In this document: in pieces, positions 36,235 to 44,707 of the stretch
Layout of the letters: each line of letters opens with the position of its first letter
Position numbering within the stretch: position 1 is the stretch's first letter
NCBI GenBank assembly: GCA_013823855.1
Contig: PNMW01000072.1
Location: 27,849-91,848 of the forward strand
DNA: 64,000 nt
Source: Lysobacteraceae bacterium
GTDB taxonomy: Bacteria; Pseudomonadota; Gammaproteobacteria; Nevskiales; Nevskiaceae
Direction of reading: 5' to 3'
Notes under the pieces: model-generated
The model's input: only the letters and a program-made list of their open reading frames with translations
Databases searched by the model: none
What the model was told of the DNA's origin: nothing
Translations under genes and position numbers: made by a program

Positions 36235-36912
36235 TCAGCCGCGGCGACGCGTAGCGCCGGCAGGGGGCAATGCGGAGGGATGGAAGCAGCGCTGGAAACC
36301 GGGCCGCGCAAACATCCTCGCCGCGTAGGCGGTGACGCTGGCAGCTTCCGGCGGCAGCGCCAGCCCGGCCGTCTGGACCCGACGCAGCAGCACGGCCCAG
36401 GCGGTGTCGGCCAGCGAATACTCGGGGCCGAGAATATGGCCGCGCGCCGGGAAGAAGCGCGCGCCCGCCTTCAGGCCTTCGATCAGCTGCTTGCGCGCGG
36501 CATTGGCTTCGGCACCGGTGCCGGCCATCGTCACGGCCAGCGGAAACAGTTCGTGCTCGATGCGGTGCACGCTCATCCGCACCCGGGCACGGCCGGCGGG
36601 CTCCTGCGGCATCAGCGGGGGATGCGGGTAGCGCTCGTCGAGGTACTCGACGATCACCCGGGCGCTGGAAATCACGCCTTCGCGATCGGCCAGGGTCGGC
36701 AGCGACTGCGCAGGGTTGAGAATCAGGAAATCTTCGTCGACCTTGCCCGGCGCGATCACCTTGATCACGGCGGTATCGACATCCTTCTCCGCCAGCACCA
36801 GGCGCGCCCAGTCACCGTGCAGCGAATCAGGGGCCACGTAGAGCGTCAAGCCCGCGTTGGCGGCGGGCTTGATCGGCGGCATCGGCACTCTTGCACGCAT
36901 GCGCAGGGCCAT
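36235..36912 (-). CDS. sspA: Stringent starvation protein A
   Basis: 225 residues with a GST fold: the N-terminal thioredoxin-like part (LTLYVAPDSLHGDWARLVLA, FLILNPAQSLPTLADREGVI, VIVEYLDERYPHPPLMP) and a helical C-terminal domain (SLADTAWAVLLRRVQ). SspA binds RNA polymerase and alters promoter choice in starvation; it has no transferase activity. Three starts are possible. ATG at 36912 gives the longest form; the ATG at 36882 (MPPIKPAANAG) is preceded by AAGAG and may be the real one. It sits between petC and sspB, as in many gammaproteobacteria. Confidence 0.92.
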   Translation of the reverse strand: MALRMRARVPMPPIKPAANAGLTLYVAPDSLHGDWARLVLAEKDVDTAVIKVIAPGKVDEDFLILNPAQSLPTLADREGVISSARVIVEYLDERYPHPPLMPQEPAGRARVRMSVHRIEHELFPLAVTMAGTGAEANAARKQLIEGLKAGARFFPARGHILGPEYSLADTAWAVLLRRVQTAGLALPPEAASVTAYAARMFARPGFQRCFHPSALPPAGATRRRG

Positions 36913-36960
36913 GTCAGCGCCTGCGCGGCGAGGTCAGGAAGGATCGTGTCGTGAGCGTGC

Positions 36961-37728
36961 TCAATGCACGTCGCGCCAGAATTCCTTCTTCAGCAGGTAG
37001 GTCAGCACCAGCAGGCCGAACAGGTACAGCATCACCTTCAGGCCGAGCGAGATGCGCGCCTGCTTGCCGGGCTCCGACGCATAGTCGAGGAAGTTGACCA
37101 GATCGACGACGAAGGCTTCGTACTCGGCCGGCTTCAGGCTGCCGTCGGTGACCTTCTCGAACGGGCTGCCGCCATGGTGGCCGCCATCGTGTTCACCTTC
37201 CGCCTTGTGCTCGGCCTTCTTCTGCCAGCCCTGCAGTTCCCAGAGCACGTGCGGCATCGAGGCACCGGCAAGCACGGTGTTGTTGACACCGAGCGGCCGC
37301 GATTCGTCGAGGTAGAAGCTCAGCAGGTAGGTGTAGACCCAGTCGGCACCACGGGCACGGGTTTCCAGCGACAGGTCCGGCGGCACGCGGCCGAACCACT
37401 GCTCGGAAGCCGCCGGCATCGCCACCTTGATCGGGTCACCGAGCTTGTCGCTGGTGAACATCAGGTTCTTTTTCAGCACATCGTCGGGAATGCCGAGGTC
37501 TTCGCCGAGCCGGTTGTAGCGCAGGTACTTCAGCGAATGGCAGCCCGAGCAATAGGCCATGAAGTTGCGCGCGCCGCGCTGCACCGAGGCGGCATTGCCG
37601 GAATCGGCCGAGAAGTGCAGCAGTTCGACGCCGGCGTTGGCACCGGCGAGGTTGGCGACGAGAGCGCCGGCAGCCACCACGGCTGCGCGGGCGAGACGGG
37701 TCAGGGTCTGGTTCATGAGCAGGTTCAT
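36961..37728 (-). CDS. petC: Cytochrome c1 of the bc1 complex
   Basis: 255 residues. After a signal peptide (about 1-33) comes the haem-binding MAYCSGCHSLKYLRYNRLG. The axial methionine is likely in LAGASMPHVLWELQGW. A C-terminal anchor helix (SLGLKVMLYLFGLLVLTYLL) ends the protein. A His/Glu-rich insert (HKAEGEHDGGHHGG, about residues 175-190) is unusual. It transfers electrons from the Rieske protein to a soluble cytochrome c. Start overlaps petB by 4 bp. Confidence 0.96.
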   Translation of the reverse strand: MNLLMNQTLTRLARAAVVAAGALVANLAGANAGVELLHFSADSGNAASVQRGARNFMAYCSGCHSLKYLRYNRLGEDLGIPDDVLKKNLMFTSDKLGDPIKVAMPAASEQWFGRVPPDLSLETRARGADWVYTYLLSFYLDESRPLGVNNTVLAGASMPHVLWELQGWQKKAEHKAEGEHDGGHHGGSPFEKVTDGSLKPAEYEAFVVDLVNFLDYASEPGKQARISLGLKVMLYLFGLLVLTYLLKKEFWRDVH

Positions 37729-38978
37729 TCGGTCACGCGATCCGGCACGGGCTTGGTCTTTTCATTCGCCGAATACCACGGCATCAGCAGGAAGAACGCA
37801 AAGTAGATGACCGTGCCGATCTGCGAGATCAGCTGCACGGCGGCGCTCGGCGGCTGCAGGCCGTAGTAGTTCAGGATCACGAAGTTGATCGCGAAGACGG
37901 TCAGCGCGATCTTCGACAGCGAGCCCTTGTAGCGGATCGACTTGACCTTGGACTTGTCGAGCCAGGGCACGAAGAACAGGATCACCACGGCCGCGCCCAT
38001 CACGATCACGCCCCAGATCTGGGTGCCGGCGAACGACGGGGTTGCACGCAGCATCGCGTAGTAGGTCCCGAAGTACCAGGCCGGCGTGATGTGTTCCGGC
38101 GTGTTGGTCTGGCTGGCCGGCGTGAAGTTCGGCGCTTCCAGGAAATAGCCGCCGCCATCGGGCATGAAGAAGATCACGGCGCAGAACAGGATCAGGAAGC
38201 CGGCCACGCCGACCAGATCCTTCACCGTGTAGTAAGGGTGGAACGGGATGCCGTCCTTCGGAATGCCGGTGGCCGGATCCTTGTTCTTCTTGATTTCCAC
38301 GCCATCCGGGTTGTTCGAGCCGACTTCATGCAGCGCCAGGATGTGGGCGACGACGAGGCCGACCAGCACGAACGGCAGCGCGATCACGTGGATCGAGAAC
38401 AGGCGGTTCAGCGTGGCGTCGGACGGCACGAAATCACCCTGGATCCAGACCACCAGGTCGGGGCCGATGAACGGGATGGTGCCGAACAGGTTGATGATCA
38501 CCGCCGCGCCCCAATAGCTCATGTTGCCCCACGGCAGCACGTAGCCGCAGAAGGCTTCCGCCATCAGCACCAGGAAGATCAGCGCGCCGAACACCCAGAT
38601 CAGTTCGCGCGGCTTCTGGTACGAGCCGTACATCAGGCCGCGGAACATGTGCAGGAAAACGACGACGAAAAACGCCGAGGCACCGGTGGAGTGCATGTAG
38701 CGGATGACGTTGCCCCAGGGCACGTCGCGCATGATGTATTCGACCGAGTCGAATGCGGTTTCCGCACCCGGCTTGTAGTGCATGGTCAGAAAGATGCCGG
38801 TCAGCAGCTGGTTGACCAGCACCAGCAGTGCGAGCGAGCCGAAGAAGTACCAGAAGTTGAAGTTCTTCGGCGCGTAGTACTCCGACAGATGCTCCTTCCA
38901 CATCTTGGTGAGCGGGAAGCGGTCGTCGATCCAACCGAGTGCGCCGGTTGTCTTGTACGGGTTAGGCGTGATGGCCAT
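37725..38978 (-). CDS. petB: Cytochrome b of the bc1 complex
   Basis: 417 residues, with eight membrane helices. Haem-ligand helices include YMHSTGASAFFVVVFLHMFR and FSIHVIALPFVLVGLVVAHI; the quinol-oxidation helix CGYVLPWGNMSYWGA is normal. In the ef loop the usual PEWY motif reads PAWY (HITPAWYFGTYYAMLRATPS). Replacement of that glutamate is known in some beta/gammaproteobacterial bc1 complexes. The protein oxidises quinol and passes electrons to the Rieske centre while moving protons. It lies between petA and petC. Confidence 0.97.
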   Translation of the reverse strand: MAITPNPYKTTGALGWIDDRFPLTKMWKEHLSEYYAPKNFNFWYFFGSLALLVLVNQLLTGIFLTMHYKPGAETAFDSVEYIMRDVPWGNVIRYMHSTGASAFFVVVFLHMFRGLMYGSYQKPRELIWVFGALIFLVLMAEAFCGYVLPWGNMSYWGAAVIINLFGTIPFIGPDLVVWIQGDFVPSDATLNRLFSIHVIALPFVLVGLVVAHILALHEVGSNNPDGVEIKKNKDPATGIPKDGIPFHPYYTVKDLVGVAGFLILFCAVIFFMPDGGGYFLEAPNFTPASQTNTPEHITPAWYFGTYYAMLRATPSFAGTQIWGVIVMGAAVVILFFVPWLDKSKVKSIRYKGSLSKIALTVFAINFVILNYYGLQPPSAAVQLISQIGTVIYFAFFLLMPWYSANEKTKPVPDRVTE

Positions 38979-39062
38979 GGCGAACTATCCGTGAGAAGGG
39001 GAAATCTGCGAATCGGTGCGGGGCCGAAGCCCGATCAGCCGATCCAGCCGGCAAAGCCGACG

Positions 39063-39656
39063 TCAGGCGGTCTTGGGGTCTTCGCCGATGACGACGACGG
39101 TGTCGCCGTCGTAGCGATGCGGCGGCACGATGATGTTGGTCGGCGCCGGCACGCCCTTGTAGACGCGCCCCGCGAGATCGAACTTCGAACCATGGCAGGG
39201 GCAGAAGAAGCCGCCCTGCCAGTTGGTGTCGATTTCCGGCGCCGGATGATCGGCGCGCAGGATCGGCGAGCAGCCCAGATGGGTGCAGACGCCCTTCATG
39301 ACCATGAATTCCGGCTTCAGCGCACGCGACTTGTCGGTGATGTAGGCCGGCTGCTGCGGGGTCTTCGAATCCGGATCGACCAGCTGGGCGGCGACCTTGT
39401 CGAGGCTGGCCAGCATTTCCGGCGTCCGGCGCACGATCCAGATCGGCTGGCCGCGCCACAGGTAGGTGGCACGCATGCCCGGCTCGAGCGTCGAGATATC
39501 GGCGATCACCGGCGCACCGAGCGCGCGGGCGCGGGCGGAGGGCTTCAGCGAAGCGAGGAACGGCCAGGCGACGGCTGCGGCGCCAGCAGCGCCGAAGACC
39601 GAGGTGGCAGCGGTGAGGAAGCGACGACGGTTGCCGTCGACACCTTCATTGCTCAT
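39063..39656 (-). CDS. petA: Rieske iron-sulphur protein of the bc1 complex
   Basis: 197 residues. It has a twin-arginine signal/anchor (NRRRFLTAATSVFGAAGAAA), a hinge, and a C-terminal 2Fe-2S domain with both ligand loops intact: GVCTHLGCSPIL and FFCPCHGSKFD. It moves electrons from quinol at cytochrome b to cytochrome c1. The start at 39656 follows an AAGGTCG sequence and matches the family start. It is the first gene of petABC, with its own promoter upstream. Confidence 0.97.
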   Translation of the reverse strand: MSNEGVDGNRRRFLTAATSVFGAAGAAAVAWPFLASLKPSARARALGAPVIADISTLEPGMRATYLWRGQPIWIVRRTPEMLASLDKVAAQLVDPDSKTPQQPAYITDKSRALKPEFMVMKGVCTHLGCSPILRADHPAPEIDTNWQGGFFCPCHGSKFDLAGRVYKGVPAPTNIIVPPHRYDGDTVVVIGEDPKTA

Positions 39657-39729
39657 GTATATGCGACCTTTCGAGTGCTTGAAACAAGCGGATTCAGGGA
39701 GTTGGCCTGGACGGCCGCAAAACTCCCGC

Positions 39730-39759
39730 ATTATAGGGGCCGACGTATCGGCACGTCAT
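39730..39759 (-). promoter_or_regulatory. Sigma-70 promoter of petABC
   Basis: On the minus strand a perfect TATAAT (39730-39735) lies 18 bp downstream of ATGACG (39754-39759), a 4-of-6 match to the -35 consensus. The -35 overlaps the 3' end of the upstream oppD gene, so petABC has its own promoter despite lying on the same strand as the opp operon. Transcription would begin about 65 bases before petA. Confidence 0.6.
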
Positions 39760-40745
39760 GCGAAGTTGCGATCTGTCGCGTGGCCCGCGCTTCCGGAAGC
39801 GCCTTCGACGACATGGCAGGCGCAAGCCCGGCCCGACTCGGATCGCAGGATCGGTGCCAGCTCCAGACAGGCCGCCACCACCTGCCGGCAACGCGGCGCA
39901 AAGGCACAGCCCGGCGGCCGGCGCGCCGGATCAGGCGGCTGGCCGGCGATGCTCGGCAGCCGACCCGGTCGCGGCCCAACGAGATGCGGCCGACTGGCCA
40001 GCAGCGCGGCGGTATACGGATGCGCCGGGAGTGCAAGCACGGCGACCGTCGGGCCGGATTCGACGATCCGGCCGGCGTACATCACCGCCATTCGCTCGCA
40101 GTGCCCGGACACCACGCCGAGATCGTGGGTGATCAGCAGCAGGGCCAGTCGCAGGTCGCGGCGCAGATCGTCGAGCACCGCCAGCACTTCGGCCTGCACG
40201 GTGACATCCAGCGCGGTGGTCGGCTCGTCGGCGATCAGCAGTTCCGGCTGCGCCAGCAGCGCCATGGCGATCAGCACCCGCTGGCGCATGCCGCCCGACA
40301 ACTCGTGCGGGTACTGGGTCAGGCAGCGCGCCGGGTTGGCGATCCGCACCGCATCGAGCATCCGCGCCGCCTCCCGGAAGGCCGCAGACCGGGCACTGCC
40401 GCGGTGCTGCTCCAGCACCTCGGCCATCTGCACGCCGATACGCAGGTAAGGATTCAGGCTGCTCATCGGATCCTGGAAAACCATGGCGACGCGGCTGCCG
40501 CGCAGGCGATCGAGCTGCGCCCTGCCCGCGCCGATCAACTCGCGGCCGTCGAAACGGATCGAGCCGCCGACGGCCGCCGTCGCCGGCAGCAGGCCCAGCA
40601 GCGCCAGCGCCGTCTGGCTCTTGCCGGAGCCGGACTCGCCGACCAGCCCGAGCGATTCGCCGGCGGCCAAGGTGAAGCTGACGCCGTCGACCACGGTCAC
40701 TGCCCGATGGCGAACCCGCAGCATGTCGACCGCGAGCAGGCTCAT
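39756..40745 (-). CDS. oppD: Oligopeptide ABC transporter ATP-binding protein
   Basis: 329 residues. It has Walker A GLVGESGSGKSQTALALLGL, the Q loop VFQDPMSSLNP, the signature ELSGGMRQRVLIAMAL, Walker B ELLIADEPTTALDVTVQ and the H loop ITHDLG. The C-terminal oligopeptide domain has four cysteines (CAFAPRCRQVVAACLE and ACACH), as in OppD/DppD, where they bind a 4Fe-4S cluster. Opp systems normally need a second ATPase (OppF); none is encoded here, so this one may form a homodimer or share a partner. Overlaps oppC by 4 bp. Confidence 0.92.
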   Translation of the reverse strand: MSLLAVDMLRVRHRAVTVVDGVSFTLAAGESLGLVGESGSGKSQTALALLGLLPATAAVGGSIRFDGRELIGAGRAQLDRLRGSRVAMVFQDPMSSLNPYLRIGVQMAEVLEQHRGSARSAAFREAARMLDAVRIANPARCLTQYPHELSGGMRQRVLIAMALLAQPELLIADEPTTALDVTVQAEVLAVLDDLRRDLRLALLLITHDLGVVSGHCERMAVMYAGRIVESGPTVAVLALPAHPYTAALLASRPHLVGPRPGRLPSIAGQPPDPARRPPGCAFAPRCRQVVAACLELAPILRSESGRACACHVVEGASGSAGHATDRNFA

Positions 40746-41563
40746 CGGCGTGGCGCATCGAGCGCGGCGCGCAGGGCGTCACCGAGCCAATTGAAAGCAA
40801 GCAGGGTCAGCACCAGGAAGCTCGCCGGAAAGATCAGGCCCCAGGGCGTGGTCTCCATCGCCCGGGCTCCGTCGTTGACCAGCGCCCCCCAGCTGGTCGC
40901 TGGCTCCTGGATGCCCAGCCCCAGAAAGCTCAGGAACGATTCGACCAGGATCGCCTGCGGAATGGTCAAGGTCGCGCAGACGATCACCACGCCAAGCAGG
41001 TTCGGCACCACGTGGCGAATCAGGATCGCCGCATCGCCGAGTCCGGAGACCACGGCCGCGTCGATGAACGGCTGACGGCGCAGCGCCAGGGTCTGGCCGC
41101 GGACGATGCGCGCCATGTCCAGCCAGCTGACCGCACCGATGGCGACGAAGATCAGCAGCCAGTGGCGGCCGAACAGCACCATCAGCAGGATCACGAAGAA
41201 CATGAACGGCAGCGCGTACAGGATGTCGACGATGCGCATCATCAGCGCATCGATCCGGCCACCGAACCAGCCGGCGACCGCACCCCAGGCGATGCCGATC
41301 ACCAGCGACACCAGGGTCGAGACGAAGCCGACCGCCAGCGACAGCCGCCCACCGACGCAGACCCGCGCGAACAGGTCGCGGCCGAGATCATCGGTGCCGA
41401 ACGGATGCGCCGCACTGGGGGCTGCGCCCCAATCGGCATCGAAGTCGATCGCGTCGTACGGCTGCGCGGCCAGCCACGGACCGGCGACCACCAGCAGCAC
41501 GATCGCCAGCAGGATCGCCGCCGGCACCACGACCGCCGGGCGCAGAAGCGGTGCGCTTGTCAT
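40742..41563 (-). CDS. oppC: Oligopeptide ABC transporter permease (OppC type)
   Basis: 273 residues, six membrane helices. The N-terminal segment HPFGTDDLGRDLFARVCVGG is typical of OppC/DppC. The binding-protein-dependent permease EAA loop reads AAVVSGLGDAAILIRHVVPN. Start at MTSAPLLRPAVVV overlaps the oppB stop by 4 bp. Forms the membrane channel with OppB. Confidence 0.92.
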   Translation of the reverse strand: MTSAPLLRPAVVVPAAILLAIVLLVVAGPWLAAQPYDAIDFDADWGAAPSAAHPFGTDDLGRDLFARVCVGGRLSLAVGFVSTLVSLVIGIAWGAVAGWFGGRIDALMMRIVDILYALPFMFFVILLMVLFGRHWLLIFVAIGAVSWLDMARIVRGQTLALRRQPFIDAAVVSGLGDAAILIRHVVPNLLGVVIVCATLTIPQAILVESFLSFLGLGIQEPATSWGALVNDGARAMETTPWGLIFPASFLVLTLLAFNWLGDALRAALDAPRR

Positions 41564-42477
41564 TCCAGGCGTGTCCGCGGATCGAGCGCGCCGTAGGCGA
41601 GATCGACCAGGAAATTGAAGGCGATCACCAGCGCGCCGTAGAACAGCACCACGCCAAGCACCAGCGTGTAGTCGCGGTTCAGCGCGCCCTGCACGAAATA
41701 GCGGCCGATGCCGGGAATGCCGAACACCTGCTCGACCACCACCGAGCCGGTCATCAAGCCTGCCGCCGCCGGCCCCAGCCAGGACAGCACCGGCAACAGC
41801 GCCGGCTTCAGCGCATGGCGGAACACGATCAGCCGCTCCGGCAGTCCCTTGGCTCGGGCGGTGCGGATCCACGGCGCGGCCAGCACGTCGCCGAGCGCGC
41901 CGCGCGTCAGCCGGGCGATCGCTGCCAGCTGCGGCAACGCCAGCGCCACCGCGGGCAGCAGCAGCGAAGCCGGACCATCCCAGCCGCCGGCCGGCAACCA
42001 GTCGAGCCCCAGCGCGAACACCAGGATCAGCAGCGGCGCGACCACATACGACGGCAGCGACAGGCCGAGCAGCGCCAGCAGCATCAGCCCGCGGTCGAGC
42101 CAACCGTCGCGGCGCATCGCTGCGACGGCGCCGATCGCCACGCCACCGATCAGCGCCAGCAGCAGGCCGGCCATACCGACCGCCGCCGACACCGGCGCGC
42201 CATCGGCGATCAGGCTGGCGACGCTGCGGCCCTCGTACTGCAGGGACGGCCCGAGATCGCCGTGCAGCAGGCTGCCGAGGTAACGACCGAACTGCATCCA
42301 CGCCGGCTCATCGAGATGGAACTGCGCGGCGAGCCGCGCCTCGATCTCCGGCGCCAGACTGCGTTCGCTGTCGAACGGCCCGCCGGGCGCGGCATGCATC
42401 AGGAAAAAGCTCGAGCCGACGAGCACCAGCAGCGTCGGCACTGCGGTCAGCAGACGGATCGCGGCACGGCTCAGCAT
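41560..42477 (-). CDS. oppB: Oligopeptide ABC transporter permease (OppB type)
   Basis: 305 residues, the standard OppB length. N-terminal features are LVGSSFFLMHAAPGGPFDSE and QFGRYLGSLLHGDLGPSLQY; the EAA loop is RTARAKGLPERLIVFRHALK, and the C-terminus has GIPGIGRYFVQGALNRDYTL. It is the first permease, 9 bp after oppA and overlapping oppC by 4 bp. Confidence 0.93.
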   Translation of the reverse strand: MLSRAAIRLLTAVPTLLVLVGSSFFLMHAAPGGPFDSERSLAPEIEARLAAQFHLDEPAWMQFGRYLGSLLHGDLGPSLQYEGRSVASLIADGAPVSAAVGMAGLLLALIGGVAIGAVAAMRRDGWLDRGLMLLALLGLSLPSYVVAPLLILVFALGLDWLPAGGWDGPASLLLPAVALALPQLAAIARLTRGALGDVLAAPWIRTARAKGLPERLIVFRHALKPALLPVLSWLGPAAAGLMTGSVVVEQVFGIPGIGRYFVQGALNRDYTLVLGVVLFYGALVIAFNFLVDLAYGALDPRTRLE

Positions 42478-42486
42478 CGGCCGGAC

Positions 42487-44061
42487 TCAGTGCGCACGCA
42501 GACGAAGGTCCTTGCTGTAGTGCCAGTCGAGGATGTTGTCCTGCCAGCCTTCGACTCTCGGCTTGACCAGGTGCTTCGAGGCGTAGAAGTAGATCGGCAG
42601 GATCGGTGCGTCATCGAGCATCTTCCGTTCGGCGGCCTCCAGCTTGGCCCGGCGCACGACCGTGTCGTTCGACCGTCCGGCTTCGAGCAGCAGTGCGTCG
42701 TAGCCGGCATCGGCATAGCCGGAATCATTGCGCGGATGGCGGCTGTCGAGGATTTCGGCAAAACCCAGCGCGTCGTCGCTGTCGGCAATCCAGGTGTTGC
42801 GGAAAGCCTGGGTGTCCCGACGTTCCCGGCGGTGCTGGAGGAACACCTTCCACTCCTCGTTGACCAGCTTCACGTCGGCACCGAGCACCTGCTTCCACAT
42901 CGCGGCAATGACCACGGCGATGCGCTTGTGATCGTCCGAAGTGTTGTAGCGGATCTCCACCGACAGCGGCTTCGCGATCGAATAGCCGGCTTCGGCATAC
43001 AGCCGGCGCGCCTCGGACTCGCGCTGGCTGCGCGGCCAGCGCGCCCAGTCCGGCGCCTGCGGCGAGTAGTCGCGGATGCCGGGCGGGATGAAGCTCCAGG
43101 CCGGCGCGGCGAGATCGTGCAGCACCTTGGTCGCGATCACTTCGCGATCGATCGCCATCGACAGCGCCTGGCGCAGCGGCCGATTGCCGGCGAACGGCGG
43201 GCGCGTCAGATTCAGGCCATAGAAGTAGCTGCCGAGATAGGTCGCCACGTGCAGTTCCGGGCCCAGCTGGCGGCGTATCCAGCGGGCCTGGGATGCCGGC
43301 ACCGAGGTCGTCACATCGAGTTCGCCGGCGCGATAACGCTTCAGTTCGGAGTTCAGGTCCTCGGTCGGCAGATAGCGGACCTCGCCGATCGCAGTGCGGC
43401 TGTCGTTCCAATAGTGCCGATTGCGAACCAGGGTGATCCTCGACTGCAGAACCCACTCGGCAAGCCGGTAGGCGCCGTTGCCGATTCGCGCTTCCGGCTT
43501 CGGATTCGCCGTCAGCTCCGCCGGATGGATCGGCGAGGCGGCCGGATGTGCCAGCAAGGCCGGCAGGTTCGGCAGCGGCCGGTCCAGTTCGATCACCAGG
43601 GTTCGCTCGTCCTCGGCACGCAGTCCCAATGTCGATGGCGGCGCGCGACCCGCGATCACCTCGCTGCCGTGGGCTATCGCCACCAGCAGATTGGCATAGC
43701 CCGAGGCCGTTGCCGGATCGAGCAGGCGCCGCAGGCCGGCGACGTAATCATCCGCCGTCAGCCGATCGCCGTTGGACCAGCGTAAACCTTGACGCAGCTG
43801 AAGCCGCAGCGCTTGGCCATCCGCCTGCCACTGCCAGGACTCGGCCGCCGCCGGCACCACCTCGCCAATTGGCGACAGCCCGGTCAGCCCTTCATAGAGA
43901 TCGCGCAGTACGTTGCCGGCGCTGACACCGGTGGCTTTCTGCGGATCCAGCGATTCGGGTTCGGTGCCGTTGCCGATGGTCAGCACCCGCCGATCCGCGG
44001 CAGACACTGCGCAGGTCATCAGGCATGCCGTCAGCAAGCCGACCTTCAGAAGCGACAACAC
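42487..44061 (-). CDS. oppA: Peptide ABC transporter substrate-binding protein
   Basis: 524 residues with a signal peptide (LLTACLMTCAVSAA). It is SBP family 5: VLTIGNGTEPESLDPQKATG, LYEGLTGLSPIGEVVPAAAE, IGNGAYRLAEWVLQSRITLV, GLNLTRPPFAGNRPLRQALS and the C-terminal PILPIYFYASKHLV. It binds peptides in the periplasm for import by OppBCD. It lacks a lipobox Cys directly after the signal. The start is a GTG without a clear ribosome-binding site. The substrate range is not known. Confidence 0.93.
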   Translation of the reverse strand: MLSLLKVGLLTACLMTCAVSAADRRVLTIGNGTEPESLDPQKATGVSAGNVLRDLYEGLTGLSPIGEVVPAAAESWQWQADGQALRLQLRQGLRWSNGDRLTADDYVAGLRRLLDPATASGYANLLVAIAHGSEVIAGRAPPSTLGLRAEDERTLVIELDRPLPNLPALLAHPAASPIHPAELTANPKPEARIGNGAYRLAEWVLQSRITLVRNRHYWNDSRTAIGEVRYLPTEDLNSELKRYRAGELDVTTSVPASQARWIRRQLGPELHVATYLGSYFYGLNLTRPPFAGNRPLRQALSMAIDREVIATKVLHDLAAPAWSFIPPGIRDYSPQAPDWARWPRSQRESEARRLYAEAGYSIAKPLSVEIRYNTSDDHKRIAVVIAAMWKQVLGADVKLVNEEWKVFLQHRRERRDTQAFRNTWIADSDDALGFAEILDSRHPRNDSGYADAGYDALLLEAGRSNDTVVRRAKLEAAERKMLDDAPILPIYFYASKHLVKPRVEGWQDNILDWHYSKDLRLRAH

Positions 44062-44077
44062 CGTTGTACCAACCGGC

Positions 44078-44650
44078 CTACTGGATGCGACGAACCTTGA
44101 ATCGCGGCCCGCCGTCGAGAATCCGCATCCAATAGGAACCGATCAGATTGCGCTCGAGCTGCACCGCCGGATTGCTGCCGAAGTACTCGAATTCCCTATC
44201 GTCGACCACTATCCAGGTCTGGCCGTTGTTGAGCGGAAAGACCTGGCCGCGACGGATGCCATCGACGGCGCCGATCAGTTTCGCTGTGATTGCCTTCGGC
44301 TCTTCCGGCGCCTTTTTCGGCAATGCCACGGCTCCGAAATCATCAACTGAAGGGACCGGCGCGGACATAGCGGCTGGCGGCCTGTCCGAAGGCGCGACCG
44401 CGGCCGGAGCAGCATCGGTCGCCGCCGGCATTGACGGCACCGGCGGTACAGGTAAGGACGGTGCGGGTGCCGTCACAACCGATGGAGCACGGTCGATCTC
44501 GTCGAAGCAGCGAAGCCGCGCACGGTCATCGGCGATCGCGCGGCAGTTTGAGAGATCCGCGCCTGCAGCGGCTTGAACGACCGCCAGGCACATGGCCAGC
44601 AATGCCTTCGAATGCACACTCCAGACACGACGAGGAAACGAGAAAAGCAC
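44078..44650 (-). CDS. Small secreted protein of unknown function
   Basis: 190 residues, GTG start. A signal peptide (ALLAMCLAVVQAAAGA) is followed by CRAIADDRARLRCFDEID, a two-Cys helix seen at the start of many exported gammaproteobacterial proteins. A Pro/Ala/Val linker (about 60-105) follows, and then a small beta domain (KLIGAVDGIRRGQVFPLNNG, QTWIVVDDREFEY, LIGSYWMRILDG). The family has no assigned function. It lies 16 bp upstream of oppA on the same strand. Confidence 0.7.
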   Translation of the reverse strand: MLFSFPRRVWSVHSKALLAMCLAVVQAAAGADLSNCRAIADDRARLRCFDEIDRAPSVVTAPAPSLPVPPVPSMPAATDAAPAAVAPSDRPPAAMSAPVPSVDDFGAVALPKKAPEEPKAITAKLIGAVDGIRRGQVFPLNNGQTWIVVDDREFEYFGSNPAVQLERNLIGSYWMRILDGGPRFKVRRIQ

Positions 44651-44707
44651 GTCAGAACACCTCGTATCTCAAATGCAGCGTTGGCTGCCTGCGGTAGTGC
44701 CCGAAGT

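Noticed and set aside
38091..43785. Two very long plus-strand open frames opposite petB, petA and opp genes
   Set aside because: They cross gene boundaries and a promoter on the other strand, and their composition is that of antisense high-G+C frames.
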